64,000 bases of DNA from CAZJHD01 sp964545855 (lineage in GTDB: Bacteria; Planctomycetota; UBA1135; JACQFD01). Of this stretch, positions 52,761-60,467 are shown one piece after another (position 1 is the first letter of the stretch; each line of letters opens with the position of its first letter). Made by a program: the position numbers and the translations under genes. The stretch is from positions 218,345 through 282,344 of the forward strand of contig CAZJHD010000001.1 of the NCBI GenBank assembly GCA_964545855.1, read 5' to 3'. The notes below the pieces were generated by a model, which was not told where the DNA came from, did not search any database, and was given only the letters and a program-made list of their open reading frames with translations.

Positions 52761-52982
52761 ATGCCCTACGTGAACATCCAGATCACCAAGGGAGCCACGC
52801 GGGAGCAGAAGGCCCGCCTCGTCCGCGACGTGACGGACTCCCTCGTGCGCGAGCTCGGGAAGCACCCCGAGCACGTCCACGTCGTCATCCAAGAGATCGA
52901 GGAGGCCGACTGGGGCTTCGCGGGCCGGCTCACGGACGACTGGAAGAAGCGGCAGCGCCGCCCGCCGGCGAACGACGCCTGA
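52761..52982 (+). CDS. 4-oxalocrotonate-tautomerase-family protein
   Basis: A 73-residue protein beginning MPYVNIQITKG; after Met removal the catalytic Pro1 is exposed as in 4-OT. The fold length (about 62 core residues plus a charged tail) fits the tautomerase superfamily. It may isomerise 2-hydroxymuconate or act on another enol substrate. GGAGG-like AGGAGG lies just before the ATG. No aromatic-degradation genes are nearby, so the physiological role is open. Confidence 0.85.
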   Translation: MPYVNIQITKGATREQKARLVRDVTDSLVRELGKHPEHVHVVIQEIEEADWGFAGRLTDDWKKRQRRPPANDA

Positions 52983-53029
52983 CGCGCGCGATCGTCGTGC
53001 ACCCGCTCCGGCCGGTCGCGGCCGCGCGG

Positions 53030-54136
53030 CTACTTCGAAGGCGACTTCTCCGGCGTCTGATCCGGCGTGGCAGCTTCCCGCGGCCGCAGCTCCGCGAAGC
53101 GCTTCTTGATCCACTGCAGCGCCGGCTTCCCCTGGGGCGTGAACTCCGTGTCGTTCCCCGGCGTCGAGCGGCCGCGGCGCGGCTGCGCGTGCCACTTCCA
53201 CCAGAAGACGCCGCCGAACCAGGGCTCGCCGAAGAAGACGCGCCCGACGGCCTCGTAGCCGGCGAGCTGGTCCTCGGGGTGGGGCTTCGCCTCCCGCATT
53301 CGCCACTCCCAGGGGCGCGCATAGGCGCCGCAGGCGGAGTGGTAGCCGATCTCCGTGAACACGATGGGCCGCGCGACGCGATCGGAGAGCGTCTTCATGC
53401 GCGCGGCGACGGGCTTCCAGGCGGCGACGAGCGCGTCGGCCTCGGGGCAGGTCTCCTCGCTCAGCGGGAAGTAGGCGTTCACGCCGATCGCGTCGAGCGC
53501 GTCCCAGAAGGGGATCTTCTCGAAGTCGGTCCAGTTGGCCGCATACGTGAGGAGTCCCGGGTAGATCGCGCGGACCTCGGCGATGAGCGCTCGCCACTCC
53601 TTCTCCCGCAGCGCCGTCTTGTCGAGCTCCGTGCCGATGCAATAGCCCTCGAGCCCCTCGTCGCGCGCGACGCGCGCCCAGCGCAGCGCGAACGCGCGGT
53701 ACTGCTCGAACCACGCCGCCCAGTCCTCCTCGGAGGACATTTCCACCTCGCCGGGCCAGGAGCCGTGGAGCCAGATGTGCGGCTTCAGCAGCGTCGCGAT
53801 CCCGTGGGCGCGCGCGAGACGCGCCGTGGCGCGCACGCCCTCCTCGCTCTCGCCCCACCAGCCTCCTTCGCCGGTGCGGAGAACCGGCTTCTTCGGGTCG
53901 CTCATCCAAGCGAAGGGAGTCTGCGAGATCGCGTTGGGGCCGATCTCCGCGAGCGCCGCCATCTCGGCCTCGCCGATGGGGCGCGGGCTCCCTTCCCAGC
54001 AGACGCCGAGCGCCTTGCCGCTCCAGCGGAAGGCGGGCTCGGCCGTGGCCGCGTCTCCCTCGGCGGCGGCGAGGGTCGCACCGCCGGCGAGCGAAGACGC
54101 GAGCGCCATCACGGCCACGAGCGCGCGCGGGTTCAT
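53030..54136 (-). CDS. Exported GH113-like (TIM-barrel) glycoside hydrolase
   Basis: A 368-residue protein with a signal peptide (LVAVMALASSLAGGATLAAA). The TIM-barrel strand motifs match clan GH-A family GH113 (beta-mannanase type): GIATLLKPHIW, acid/base candidate Glu170 in CIGTELD, DAIGVNAYFPL, and nucleophile candidate Glu262 in VFTEIGYHS. It follows its paralog with an ATGA overlap (54133-54136), so both are translated together. Substrate is probably a beta-mannan or related glycan, by family only. Confidence 0.82.
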   Translation of the reverse strand: MNPRALVAVMALASSLAGGATLAAAEGDAATAEPAFRWSGKALGVCWEGSPRPIGEAEMAALAEIGPNAISQTPFAWMSDPKKPVLRTGEGGWWGESEEGVRATARLARAHGIATLLKPHIWLHGSWPGEVEMSSEEDWAAWFEQYRAFALRWARVARDEGLEGYCIGTELDKTALREKEWRALIAEVRAIYPGLLTYAANWTDFEKIPFWDALDAIGVNAYFPLSEETCPEADALVAAWKPVAARMKTLSDRVARPIVFTEIGYHSACGAYARPWEWRMREAKPHPEDQLAGYEAVGRVFFGEPWFGGVFWWKWHAQPRRGRSTPGNDTEFTPQGKPALQWIKKRFAELRPREAATPDQTPEKSPSK

Positions 54137-55206
54137 CGGATGCCCAGCTCCTCGCGGAAGTGGCGGCGCATGATCTCTTCGGCGGGCTTGCCCTGCGGGT
54201 GGAACTCGGTGTCGTCGGGCGGCGCGGGACGCGCGCGGCCCGGGAGCCACTTCCAGAAGTAGAGCCCTCGGAGCCAGGGGCGTCCACGGAGGACTCGGAG
54301 CGTCACGTCGTAGGCCCGCGCCTGGAGGGCGAAGTCGGGAGGCATTCCGGGGAAGTGCCACTCCCAGGGACGGTCGAGGCTCCCCATGCAGGAATGGAAG
54401 CCGACCTCGGTGAAGACGATCGGCCTGCCGACGCGCTCGACCCAGCGCTCGAACCTCTGCAGCGACCGGTCCCATCCCCGCTCGATCTCCGTCTCCGAGG
54501 GCTGCAGCGCGTCGGAGATCGGGAAGTAGGCCTGCACTCCGATCGCGTCGACGGCGTCGGCGAAGCCGAAGCGCTCGTAGTCGTCCCAGTTGACGCTGTA
54601 CATCACGCAGCCCGGGTAGCGCTCGCGCACCTGCGCGATGAGCGCCCGCCACTCGGCCTCGTGGGAGAGCGTCTCGCGCAGCTCGGCGCCGACGCAGAAG
54701 GCCTCCATGCCCTCCTCCGCCGCGAGCTCGGCGTAGTGGAGGACGATCGCGCCGTAGCTGCGGAACCACTCCTTCCACTCGGCGTCGCTGCGCATGCGGA
54801 TCTGGCCGGGCCAGAAGCCGGAGCTGCGGTCGACGATCGTGATGTGGGGCTTCAGCAGCGTCGCGATGCCGCGCGCGCGCGCGAGGCGCGACGTGACGCG
54901 GAGCCCGACGTCCCGCTGGCCCCAGATCCGGAAGTCGGGCGGCTCCACCTCCGGACGATCGGTGCGCTGCATCCGAGGGAAGGGCATCTGGACGATGCCG
55001 TTCGCTCCCGTCGCGGCGAGCAGATCCAGATCGCCCGCGTCCACGGGACCGCTCACCTCCCAGGTGACGCCGAAGCGCCGCGCGTCCCATCGCGGTGCGA
55101 GACCGGCGGGGCCGGGCCCGGGCCCCAGCGAGATCGACCAGGCGACTCCGAGGGCGACGGCCGCCGCGACGGCGGCGGCCGCCACGCACCCTAAGGAGCG
55201 ACGCAT
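54133..55206 (-). CDS. Membrane-anchored or exported GH113-like glycoside hydrolase, paralog
   Basis: A 357-residue paralog of the downstream gene. Signal/anchor helix: VAAAAVAAAVALGVAWSI. GIATLLKPHITIV, Glu175 in CVGAELRET, DAIGVQAYFPI and Glu267 in VFTEVGFHS repeat the GH113-like active site. The start ATG 55206 overlaps the end of ispDF by 16 bases, making an ispDF-GH113-GH113 transcription unit. The pairing with an isoprenoid gene probably reflects co-transcription without a functional link. Confidence 0.8.
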   Translation of the reverse strand: MRRSLGCVAAAAVAAAVALGVAWSISLGPGPGPAGLAPRWDARRFGVTWEVSGPVDAGDLDLLAATGANGIVQMPFPRMQRTDRPEVEPPDFRIWGQRDVGLRVTSRLARARGIATLLKPHITIVDRSSGFWPGQIRMRSDAEWKEWFRSYGAIVLHYAELAAEEGMEAFCVGAELRETLSHEAEWRALIAQVRERYPGCVMYSVNWDDYERFGFADAVDAIGVQAYFPISDALQPSETEIERGWDRSLQRFERWVERVGRPIVFTEVGFHSCMGSLDRPWEWHFPGMPPDFALQARAYDVTLRVLRGRPWLRGLYFWKWLPGRARPAPPDDTEFHPQGKPAEEIMRRHFREELGIR

Positions 55207-56372
55207 CGCAGGAGCACGGTCGCCTGGGCGACGACGGCCTCGCCGGCTCCGACCGCGCCGAGGCCCTCGGCGGTCTTTCCCTTCACGTTCACGCACGTCG
55301 CCGCGACGCCGAGGATCTCCGCGAGCGCCGCGCGCATGGCGGCGCGGTGCGGCGCGATGCGGGGCGCCTCCAGCACGAGGACGCAGTCGGCGTTCTCGAC
55401 GACGAAGCCGGCCTCGCGCACGCGCGCGACGCACTTCCGCAGGATCTCGCGCGAATCGGCGTCGCGATGGGCGGGATCGCGGTCCGAGAAGAGCGTGCCG
55501 AGGTCGTCGAGGCCCGCGGCGCCGAGGAGAGCGTCCGCGACGGCGTGGAGGAGGGCGTCGCCGTCGCTGTGCCCGACGGGCCCGCGCGCGCCCTCGATCG
55601 TGACGCCGCCCAGCACGCAGCGTCGGCCCTCCGCCATGCGGTGCACGTCGAAGCCCGTGCCCACGCGGAACGACGGAGTCCGCGCGCCGCCGCGGCGCGC
55701 GAGGATCGCCTCGGCGCGCGCGAGGTCCTCGGGACGGGTCACCTTCAGGTTCTCGACGTCGCCGGCGACGATCTCCACGGGAATGCCGGCGCGCTCCGCC
55801 ACGGAGGCGTCGTCCGTGAGGTCGATGCCGGAGGCGACGGCCTCCTCCAGGGCGCGGAGGAAGGGCTCGCGCCGGAAGACCTGCGGAGTCTGCGCGAGGA
55901 AGACCTCGCCGCGCGGGATCGTCGAGCCGACGCGCAGGCCGTCCTCGGAGCGTTTCACGGTGTCGAGCGCGGGGACGGCCACGACGGCGCCGCCCGTCCG
56001 CTCGGCGGCCTCGACGGCGGCGGTCACCGTCTCCGGCCGCACGAGCGGGCGGGCCGCGTCGTGCACGGCGACGCACCGGGCCGCGGCGTCGCACGCGCGG
56101 ACTCCCGCCAGCACCGAGTCGATCCTCCGCGCGCCGCCGGGAACGACGCGCGAGACCTTGCCGGCTCCGAGACGAGACGCGAGCGATTCGAGGCGGGAGA
56201 GATCGGAGGCGCTCGCGACGAGCACGATCCGATCGATCGCGGGCGAGGCGGCGAGTGCCTCGAGCCCGTGCTCCAGCAGCGGCCGGCCGCCGAGCGGGTG
56301 GAGCACCTTGTTGAGCGGGTCGCCGAATCGGGCGCCCCGGCCCGCGGCGACCACGACGGCGGCGCAACGCAT
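55191..56372 (-). CDS. ispDF: Bifunctional IspDF (MEP cytidylyltransferase / MEcPP synthase)
   Basis: A 393-residue fusion that performs two steps of the MEP isoprenoid pathway. Residues 1-~225 are IspD: the CTP-binding loop AAGRGARFG, HDAARPLV and AQTPQVF. Residues ~232-393 are IspF: GTGFDVHRM with metal ligands Asp and His, GHSDGDALLHA, LFSD and the terminal NVKGKTAEGLGAVG block. All metal and substrate residues I can identify are intact. Fused IspDF is common in alpha- and epsilonproteobacteria but seen elsewhere. The gene is divergent from ruvC (39-bp gap). Confidence 0.94.
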   Translation of the reverse strand: MRCAAVVVAAGRGARFGDPLNKVLHPLGGRPLLEHGLEALAASPAIDRIVLVASASDLSRLESLASRLGAGKVSRVVPGGARRIDSVLAGVRACDAAARCVAVHDAARPLVRPETVTAAVEAAERTGGAVVAVPALDTVKRSEDGLRVGSTIPRGEVFLAQTPQVFRREPFLRALEEAVASGIDLTDDASVAERAGIPVEIVAGDVENLKVTRPEDLARAEAILARRGGARTPSFRVGTGFDVHRMAEGRRCVLGGVTIEGARGPVGHSDGDALLHAVADALLGAAGLDDLGTLFSDRDPAHRDADSREILRKCVARVREAGFVVENADCVLVLEAPRIAPHRAAMRAALAEILGVAATCVNVKGKTAEGLGAVGAGEAVVAQATVLLRCVAP

Positions 56373-56411
56373 CGCTTCGGATGGTACTGCACGGGCGCTA
56401 CCTTCGCGTGC

Positions 56412-56966
56412 ATGGTGCCTCCCGCCGACGGCGCGATCCGGATCCTCGGGATCGACCCCGGCACGCTGCGGGTAGGCGTCGGCGTGATCGACTGCGACGG
56501 GCGCGGGCCTCGCTACGTCGACTGCGGCGTGATCTCCGCGCCCCGGACGCAATCGGTCGCCGCGCGCCTCTTCCTCATCCACGAGGGGCTCGCCGGCTGG
56601 ATCGCGCGTCACCGGCCGACCGTCGTCGCCGTCGAGCAGGTCTACGTCGGCAAGAGCACGCCGTCGGCGATCCGCGTGGGGGAGGCGCGCGGCGTCGCGC
56701 TCCTCTGCGGAGCGCGGGTCGGCGCGGAGATCGCCGAGTACCCGCCGGCGACGGTGAAACGCGCGATCGCTGGGTTCGGCGCCGCCGACAAGGTGCAGAT
56801 GGCGCGCTGGATCGCGCGACTCCTCGGTCTCGCGGAGCCGCCGGAGCCCCACGACGCCGCCGATGCGCTCGCGATCGCGCTCACGCACGCGCATCGCTGG
56901 AAGCTCCGCCAGTTCGAGGCGCGCGTGATCGACGCGACGCCGGTCCGGCGGCTGCCGGGAATCTGA
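56412..56966 (+). CDS. ruvC: Holliday junction resolvase RuvC
   Basis: A 184-residue endonuclease that resolves Holliday junctions made by RuvAB during recombination. Catalytic acids are in GIDPG (first Asp), VAVEQVYVGKS (Glu) and HDAADALAIAL (two Asp). Length is standard for the family. ATG 56412 leaves a short N terminus before the first strand; no ruvAB genes are next to it. Confidence 0.93.
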   Translation: MVPPADGAIRILGIDPGTLRVGVGVIDCDGRGPRYVDCGVISAPRTQSVAARLFLIHEGLAGWIARHRPTVVAVEQVYVGKSTPSAIRVGEARGVALLCGARVGAEIAEYPPATVKRAIAGFGAADKVQMARWIARLLGLAEPPEPHDAADALAIALTHAHRWKLRQFEARVIDATPVRRLPGI

Positions 56967-56975
56967 GTCTTCCGA

Positions 56976-56995
56976 GGAGGCCTGCGAGGGCCTCC
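56976..56995 (+). terminator. Candidate terminator hairpin after ruvC
   Basis: GGAGGCC and GGCCTCC make a perfect 7-bp stem with a 6-base loop, 9 bases after the ruvC stop. No T run follows, so the call is weak. Confidence 0.35.
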
Positions 56996-57125
56996 GAGAG
57001 GGCGGGCAGCGGCGCTCGGCGCGTGCTGGGGCCTCGGCGAAGGGGCCGCTTCGATGGATGGTTGCCTCCTGGAGGCCCACCGTTTCAACTGATGCACTCG
57101 CATCCCCTCTTCCTTGGAACGCAGC

Positions 57126-58757
57126 ATGAGAACGACACTCCTCGCCGCCGCCGCCAGCGCGCTGCTGGTCGCCGCCGCGCCGGGCCTCCGGGCCCAATCG
57201 AACACGATCCCCGGACTCGACGTGAAGCTGGGTGAGCTCTCGAGCCTCACCGACCTCGGACGCGAAGGAGTCTTTCCCAACGGGATGAATGGTCTCGCCA
57301 TGTCGACGACCTCCTGCAACGTCGGCAGCGTGAACGTGCCGTGGCTGCAGGTCATGCAGGAGAACCACCCGTTCATCGCGTTCCTCGTCGTGCGCGAGCG
57401 CGGCGGCCGGATGGTGCAGATCTCCGACCGCAGCTACGTGAAGCACGGCTTCTTCGCCCTGAGCAACAGCCAGTGCACTCCCTGCCAGAACCCGAGCCCC
57501 GGGACGTTCCTCGGGATCGGCTGCTCGGACACCTACAACACGAGCAACAACGGCAACAGCTTCTGGCTCGGCCCCCCCGACGAGATCGATCCCTGGCTCG
57601 GCACCTGGTCCGCCCAGTGCTCCCACTTCGACAAGGGCGAGCCGCCCGTCGCGCCGGCGCAGCAGTGCGACGGGATCCGGAGCCTCACGCAGAGCCAGGT
57701 GAACGCCCTCGGCAGCGTGGCGCACCGCATCCGCGTGCCCGACGCCGAGCTGAACGCGCCCGGCAGCTTCTACTACCAAGGTCACTACGTCATCCGCAGC
57801 GAGGCGGAGGCGCTCCGCGCCGACAACATCGGATCGCGGCAGTTCACCGCGACGTGGTCCGGAAGCTCGTGGAACTTCAGCACGGTCCCGGGCGCCATCC
57901 TCTACGGATCGATCCTCGAGCGCTGGCCCGGCGCGGCGGTGACGAGTTCGACGAACGGCGCCGACGACGGCCGCGTCTACATCGGCGTCGTGGTCACGGG
58001 CCCGACGAACGGCGTGTACCGCTACGAGTACGCCATCCACAACCGCGACAACGCGCGCGGCGTGGGGGCCTTCCGCCTCCCGATCCAGGACTGCACGACG
58101 ATCTCCAACGTCTTCTTCCGCGATGTGGACGGCAACGCGGGGAACGACTGGACGATGACGCAGACCGCGAACGAACTCGTGTTCTCGACCGCCGGCAATC
58201 CGCTGCGCTGGAATTCGATCTTCAACTTCGGATTCGACTCCAACGCGGCGCCCCTCGCGGGGAACGCGGTGCTGGATCAGTTCGATCCGGGAGCGGGAGC
58301 GGGCGCCATCGCGATCGGCACGACGGTGCCCTCGGGTCTTCCCTTCTCGAGCTACGGCGTCGGAACGGCTGGCTGCGATGGCACGCACCGCATGTGCGCC
58401 AACTCGGCGCCGAGCATCGGGAACGCGAACTTCGCGATGACCTGCGACAAGGCGCCGGCGAGTTCGCTCGGCCTGCTCCTCGTCACGGACTCGCAGGACG
58501 TGGCGGGCTCCGATCCCTTCGGTCTCGGCGCCACGTTCCACGTGGACTTCGCTCTCGCGACGGAGGTGATCGGCCTGGATCTCGTGAGCGATCCGAGCGG
58601 CGACGCCATCGCGCCGGCACCGATCCCCAACAACCCGGTGATCGTGGGCAAGAGCTACTTCGCCCAGGGACTCTGGGTGTGGCCGTCGGCGATCTGCGTC
58701 CCGTCGGTCTTCGGCATCAGCACGACGGACGCGATCCAGCTCGACGTGACGAACTGA
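57126..58757 (+). CDS. Large secreted protein with shared C-terminal domain
   Basis: A 543-residue exported protein with a signal peptide (TLLAAAASALLVAAAPGLRA). The N-terminal ~400 residues, with several Cys (SQCTPCQNPSPG, GIGCSDTY, SAQCSHF, AQQCDG), match no family I know. The last ~130 residues (from about SSYGVGTAGC, including PASSLGLLLV and DPFGLGATFHVD) align without gaps to the ends of the two FG-GAP proteins at 17555 and 19350. ATG 57126 was chosen over a TTG 12 bases upstream. It may be a surface or matrix protein. Confidence 0.7.
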   Translation: MRTTLLAAAASALLVAAAPGLRAQSNTIPGLDVKLGELSSLTDLGREGVFPNGMNGLAMSTTSCNVGSVNVPWLQVMQENHPFIAFLVVRERGGRMVQISDRSYVKHGFFALSNSQCTPCQNPSPGTFLGIGCSDTYNTSNNGNSFWLGPPDEIDPWLGTWSAQCSHFDKGEPPVAPAQQCDGIRSLTQSQVNALGSVAHRIRVPDAELNAPGSFYYQGHYVIRSEAEALRADNIGSRQFTATWSGSSWNFSTVPGAILYGSILERWPGAAVTSSTNGADDGRVYIGVVVTGPTNGVYRYEYAIHNRDNARGVGAFRLPIQDCTTISNVFFRDVDGNAGNDWTMTQTANELVFSTAGNPLRWNSIFNFGFDSNAAPLAGNAVLDQFDPGAGAGAIAIGTTVPSGLPFSSYGVGTAGCDGTHRMCANSAPSIGNANFAMTCDKAPASSLGLLLVTDSQDVAGSDPFGLGATFHVDFALATEVIGLDLVSDPSGDAIAPAPIPNNPVIVGKSYFAQGLWVWPSAICVPSVFGISTTDAIQLDVTN

Positions 58758-58775
58758 CCGGAGACGAATCTCCCC

Positions 58776-58818
58776 ACCGCGCCCGCCGCGCCGGCCCCGG
58801 CCGCACGGCGGGCGCGGT
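58776..58818. terminator. Bidirectional terminator hairpin
   Basis: ACCGCGCCCGCCG (58776-58788) and CGGCGGGCGCGGT (58806-58818) are a perfect 13-bp inverted repeat with a 17-base loop, between two convergent genes. It would form a very stable hairpin in both transcripts; no U tract is seen, as is usual in high-GC genomes. Confidence 0.75.
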
Positions 58819-58832
58819 CATGCCCGGCGGCG

Positions 58833-60347
58833 TCAGTCGCGCAGCGCCTCGAGCCGCGCGCGCAGGGCCGCGTCCCCGGGAGCGATCTCCACGGCCTCCT
58901 CCAGGAGCCGGCGCGCGCCCGCGCGGTCGCCGCGTGCGAGGAGGATCGTGGCGAGGCGCACGCGAGCTTCGAGGGCGCGGCCGTCGAGTGCCGCGGCGTT
59001 GCGGAGGTGCGCGACCGCGGCGTCGGTCTCTCCGCGATCGAAGCGGACGGAAGCGAGCTGCATCTGCAGGCGGGGATCGCCGAAGAGCCCGGCGCGCTCC
59101 GCCGCCAGCAGATGGCCGAGGCTCGCGTCGCGCGCGGCGACCCGTGCGTCGCCCTGGGAGCGCTGCGCCTCGCGCAGCAGCGCCTCGCCCCGTGCCGCGT
59201 GGACCTGGATCCAGCCCGAATGGACCGTGAGCGCCGCGAGGAGAGCGGCGCCGGCGAGGGCGGCGGCGCCGCGCGGCGTGATCCGGCCGTCGCGCCGGAG
59301 CACCGCGCGCTGCCACTGGAAATCGCGCGCGCGAAGGCACCGCGCGGCGCCGACGAGCGCGAAGGCGAGCATCAGCGCGAGGCCGATGGCGAGGAGGAAG
59401 GGGACCTGCCCGTAGAGGCCGCGGAAGGAGAGGAGCGCCGCCGCGAAGAGCGACGCGAGGGCGATCTCCTCGGGCCAGGAGAAGTCCCAGGTGCGGCGCG
59501 GCCGCGCGGGGGGCCGCCGCGCGGAGACGGCCGGCGCGCCGAATCCGAAGGAGAGCGCCTCCTTCGGGCAGGCGCTGACGCAGTCCATGCACTTCATGCA
59601 GCCCGGATCGACGACGGCGCCGTGGAGTCGCACCTCCTCGTGGACGCGCACGTTGCTCGTGCAGACCGCCGTGCAATGGCCGCAGCCCTCGCAGGCGTCG
59701 TTCACGCGGATGCGGCCCGGCGCGAAGCGGTCGGCGATGCCGAAGAGCGCGCCATAGGGGCAGCCGTAGGTGCAGAAGCCCTTGGCGCCGAGCCACCAGA
59801 CCAGCAGGAATCCGTCGACGGCGAGCGTGAGCACCGTGACGGCGGGTCCGGGGAAGCGCTCCCAGAGATCGCCCGTGGTGAGGGCGAGCCCTTGCCAGCC
59901 GGGGTGCCGCTCGCCGCGGAGCCAGCGTTCGAGCGTCGGGCGCGCGAACATCTCGAAGGCCGCCCAGAGGGGCACGAGCGCGAGCATGCGCGAGCGCACG
60001 GGCCGGGGACGCAGGCCCGCCTTCCCGAGCAGCCATGCGCAGAGGTCCTGGTAGGCGACGACGTGGCACGCCCATCCACAGAAGAAGCGGCCGAGCACGA
60101 GCGTCGCCAGCAACAGCGCCGCGAAGAGGACGAATCCGGCGTTCAGCCAGCCGAGCTCGATCGTGGTCGCGGCCTCCGAGGGCTCCACGGGGGAGATCGT
60201 CGTGCCGGCGATCTTCCAGTGGGCCACGTGGGCGAGGATCGCCACGTGGACGGCGATGAGCACGCCGGCGCGCACGACGCCGCGGCGCGAGCCGCGGACG
60301 GGCCCGCATCGGACCGGGTGGCCCTGGAGGATCGGCAGCTCGATCAC
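58833..60347 (-). CDS. Membrane 4Fe-4S protein (NosR/NapH/CcoG-like) with TPR tail
   Basis: A 504-residue protein with five to six transmembrane helices in the N-terminal half. RFFCGWACHV and KGFCTYGCPYGALFG are the membrane-proximal Cys motifs of the NapH/NosR family. Two 4Fe-4S motifs follow, CEGCGHCTAVC and CMKCMDCVSACP. The C-terminal ~120 residues are TPR-like. The family moves electrons across or along the membrane to exported enzymes. Translation starts at GTG 60347 (no ATG in frame). It is divergent from the selenoredoxin gene across 120 bp. Confidence 0.8.
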   Translation of the reverse strand: MIELPILQGHPVRCGPVRGSRRGVVRAGVLIAVHVAILAHVAHWKIAGTTISPVEPSEAATTIELGWLNAGFVLFAALLLATLVLGRFFCGWACHVVAYQDLCAWLLGKAGLRPRPVRSRMLALVPLWAAFEMFARPTLERWLRGERHPGWQGLALTTGDLWERFPGPAVTVLTLAVDGFLLVWWLGAKGFCTYGCPYGALFGIADRFAPGRIRVNDACEGCGHCTAVCTSNVRVHEEVRLHGAVVDPGCMKCMDCVSACPKEALSFGFGAPAVSARRPPARPRRTWDFSWPEEIALASLFAAALLSFRGLYGQVPFLLAIGLALMLAFALVGAARCLRARDFQWQRAVLRRDGRITPRGAAALAGAALLAALTVHSGWIQVHAARGEALLREAQRSQGDARVAARDASLGHLLAAERAGLFGDPRLQMQLASVRFDRGETDAAVAHLRNAAALDGRALEARVRLATILLARGDRAGARRLLEEAVEIAPGDAALRARLEALRD

Positions 60348-60455
60348 GGAAGCATGATGCGTCGAGGCGGCGGGGGCCCGGCATCCGGGAACCGAGTATT
60401 CTGGCCCGCGTCCGCTCCGCCTCCTCGGCGCCCGCCGAGGACGGTCCCGTTCCCC

Positions 60456-60461
60456 GGAGGA
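60456..60461 (+). promoter_or_regulatory. Strong Shine-Dalgarno site of the redoxin gene
   Basis: GGAGGA lies 6 bases before ATG 60468. This near-ideal site fixes the start and shows that the frame running into the UGA is a translated gene. Confidence 0.75.
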
Positions 60462-60467
60462 ACATCG

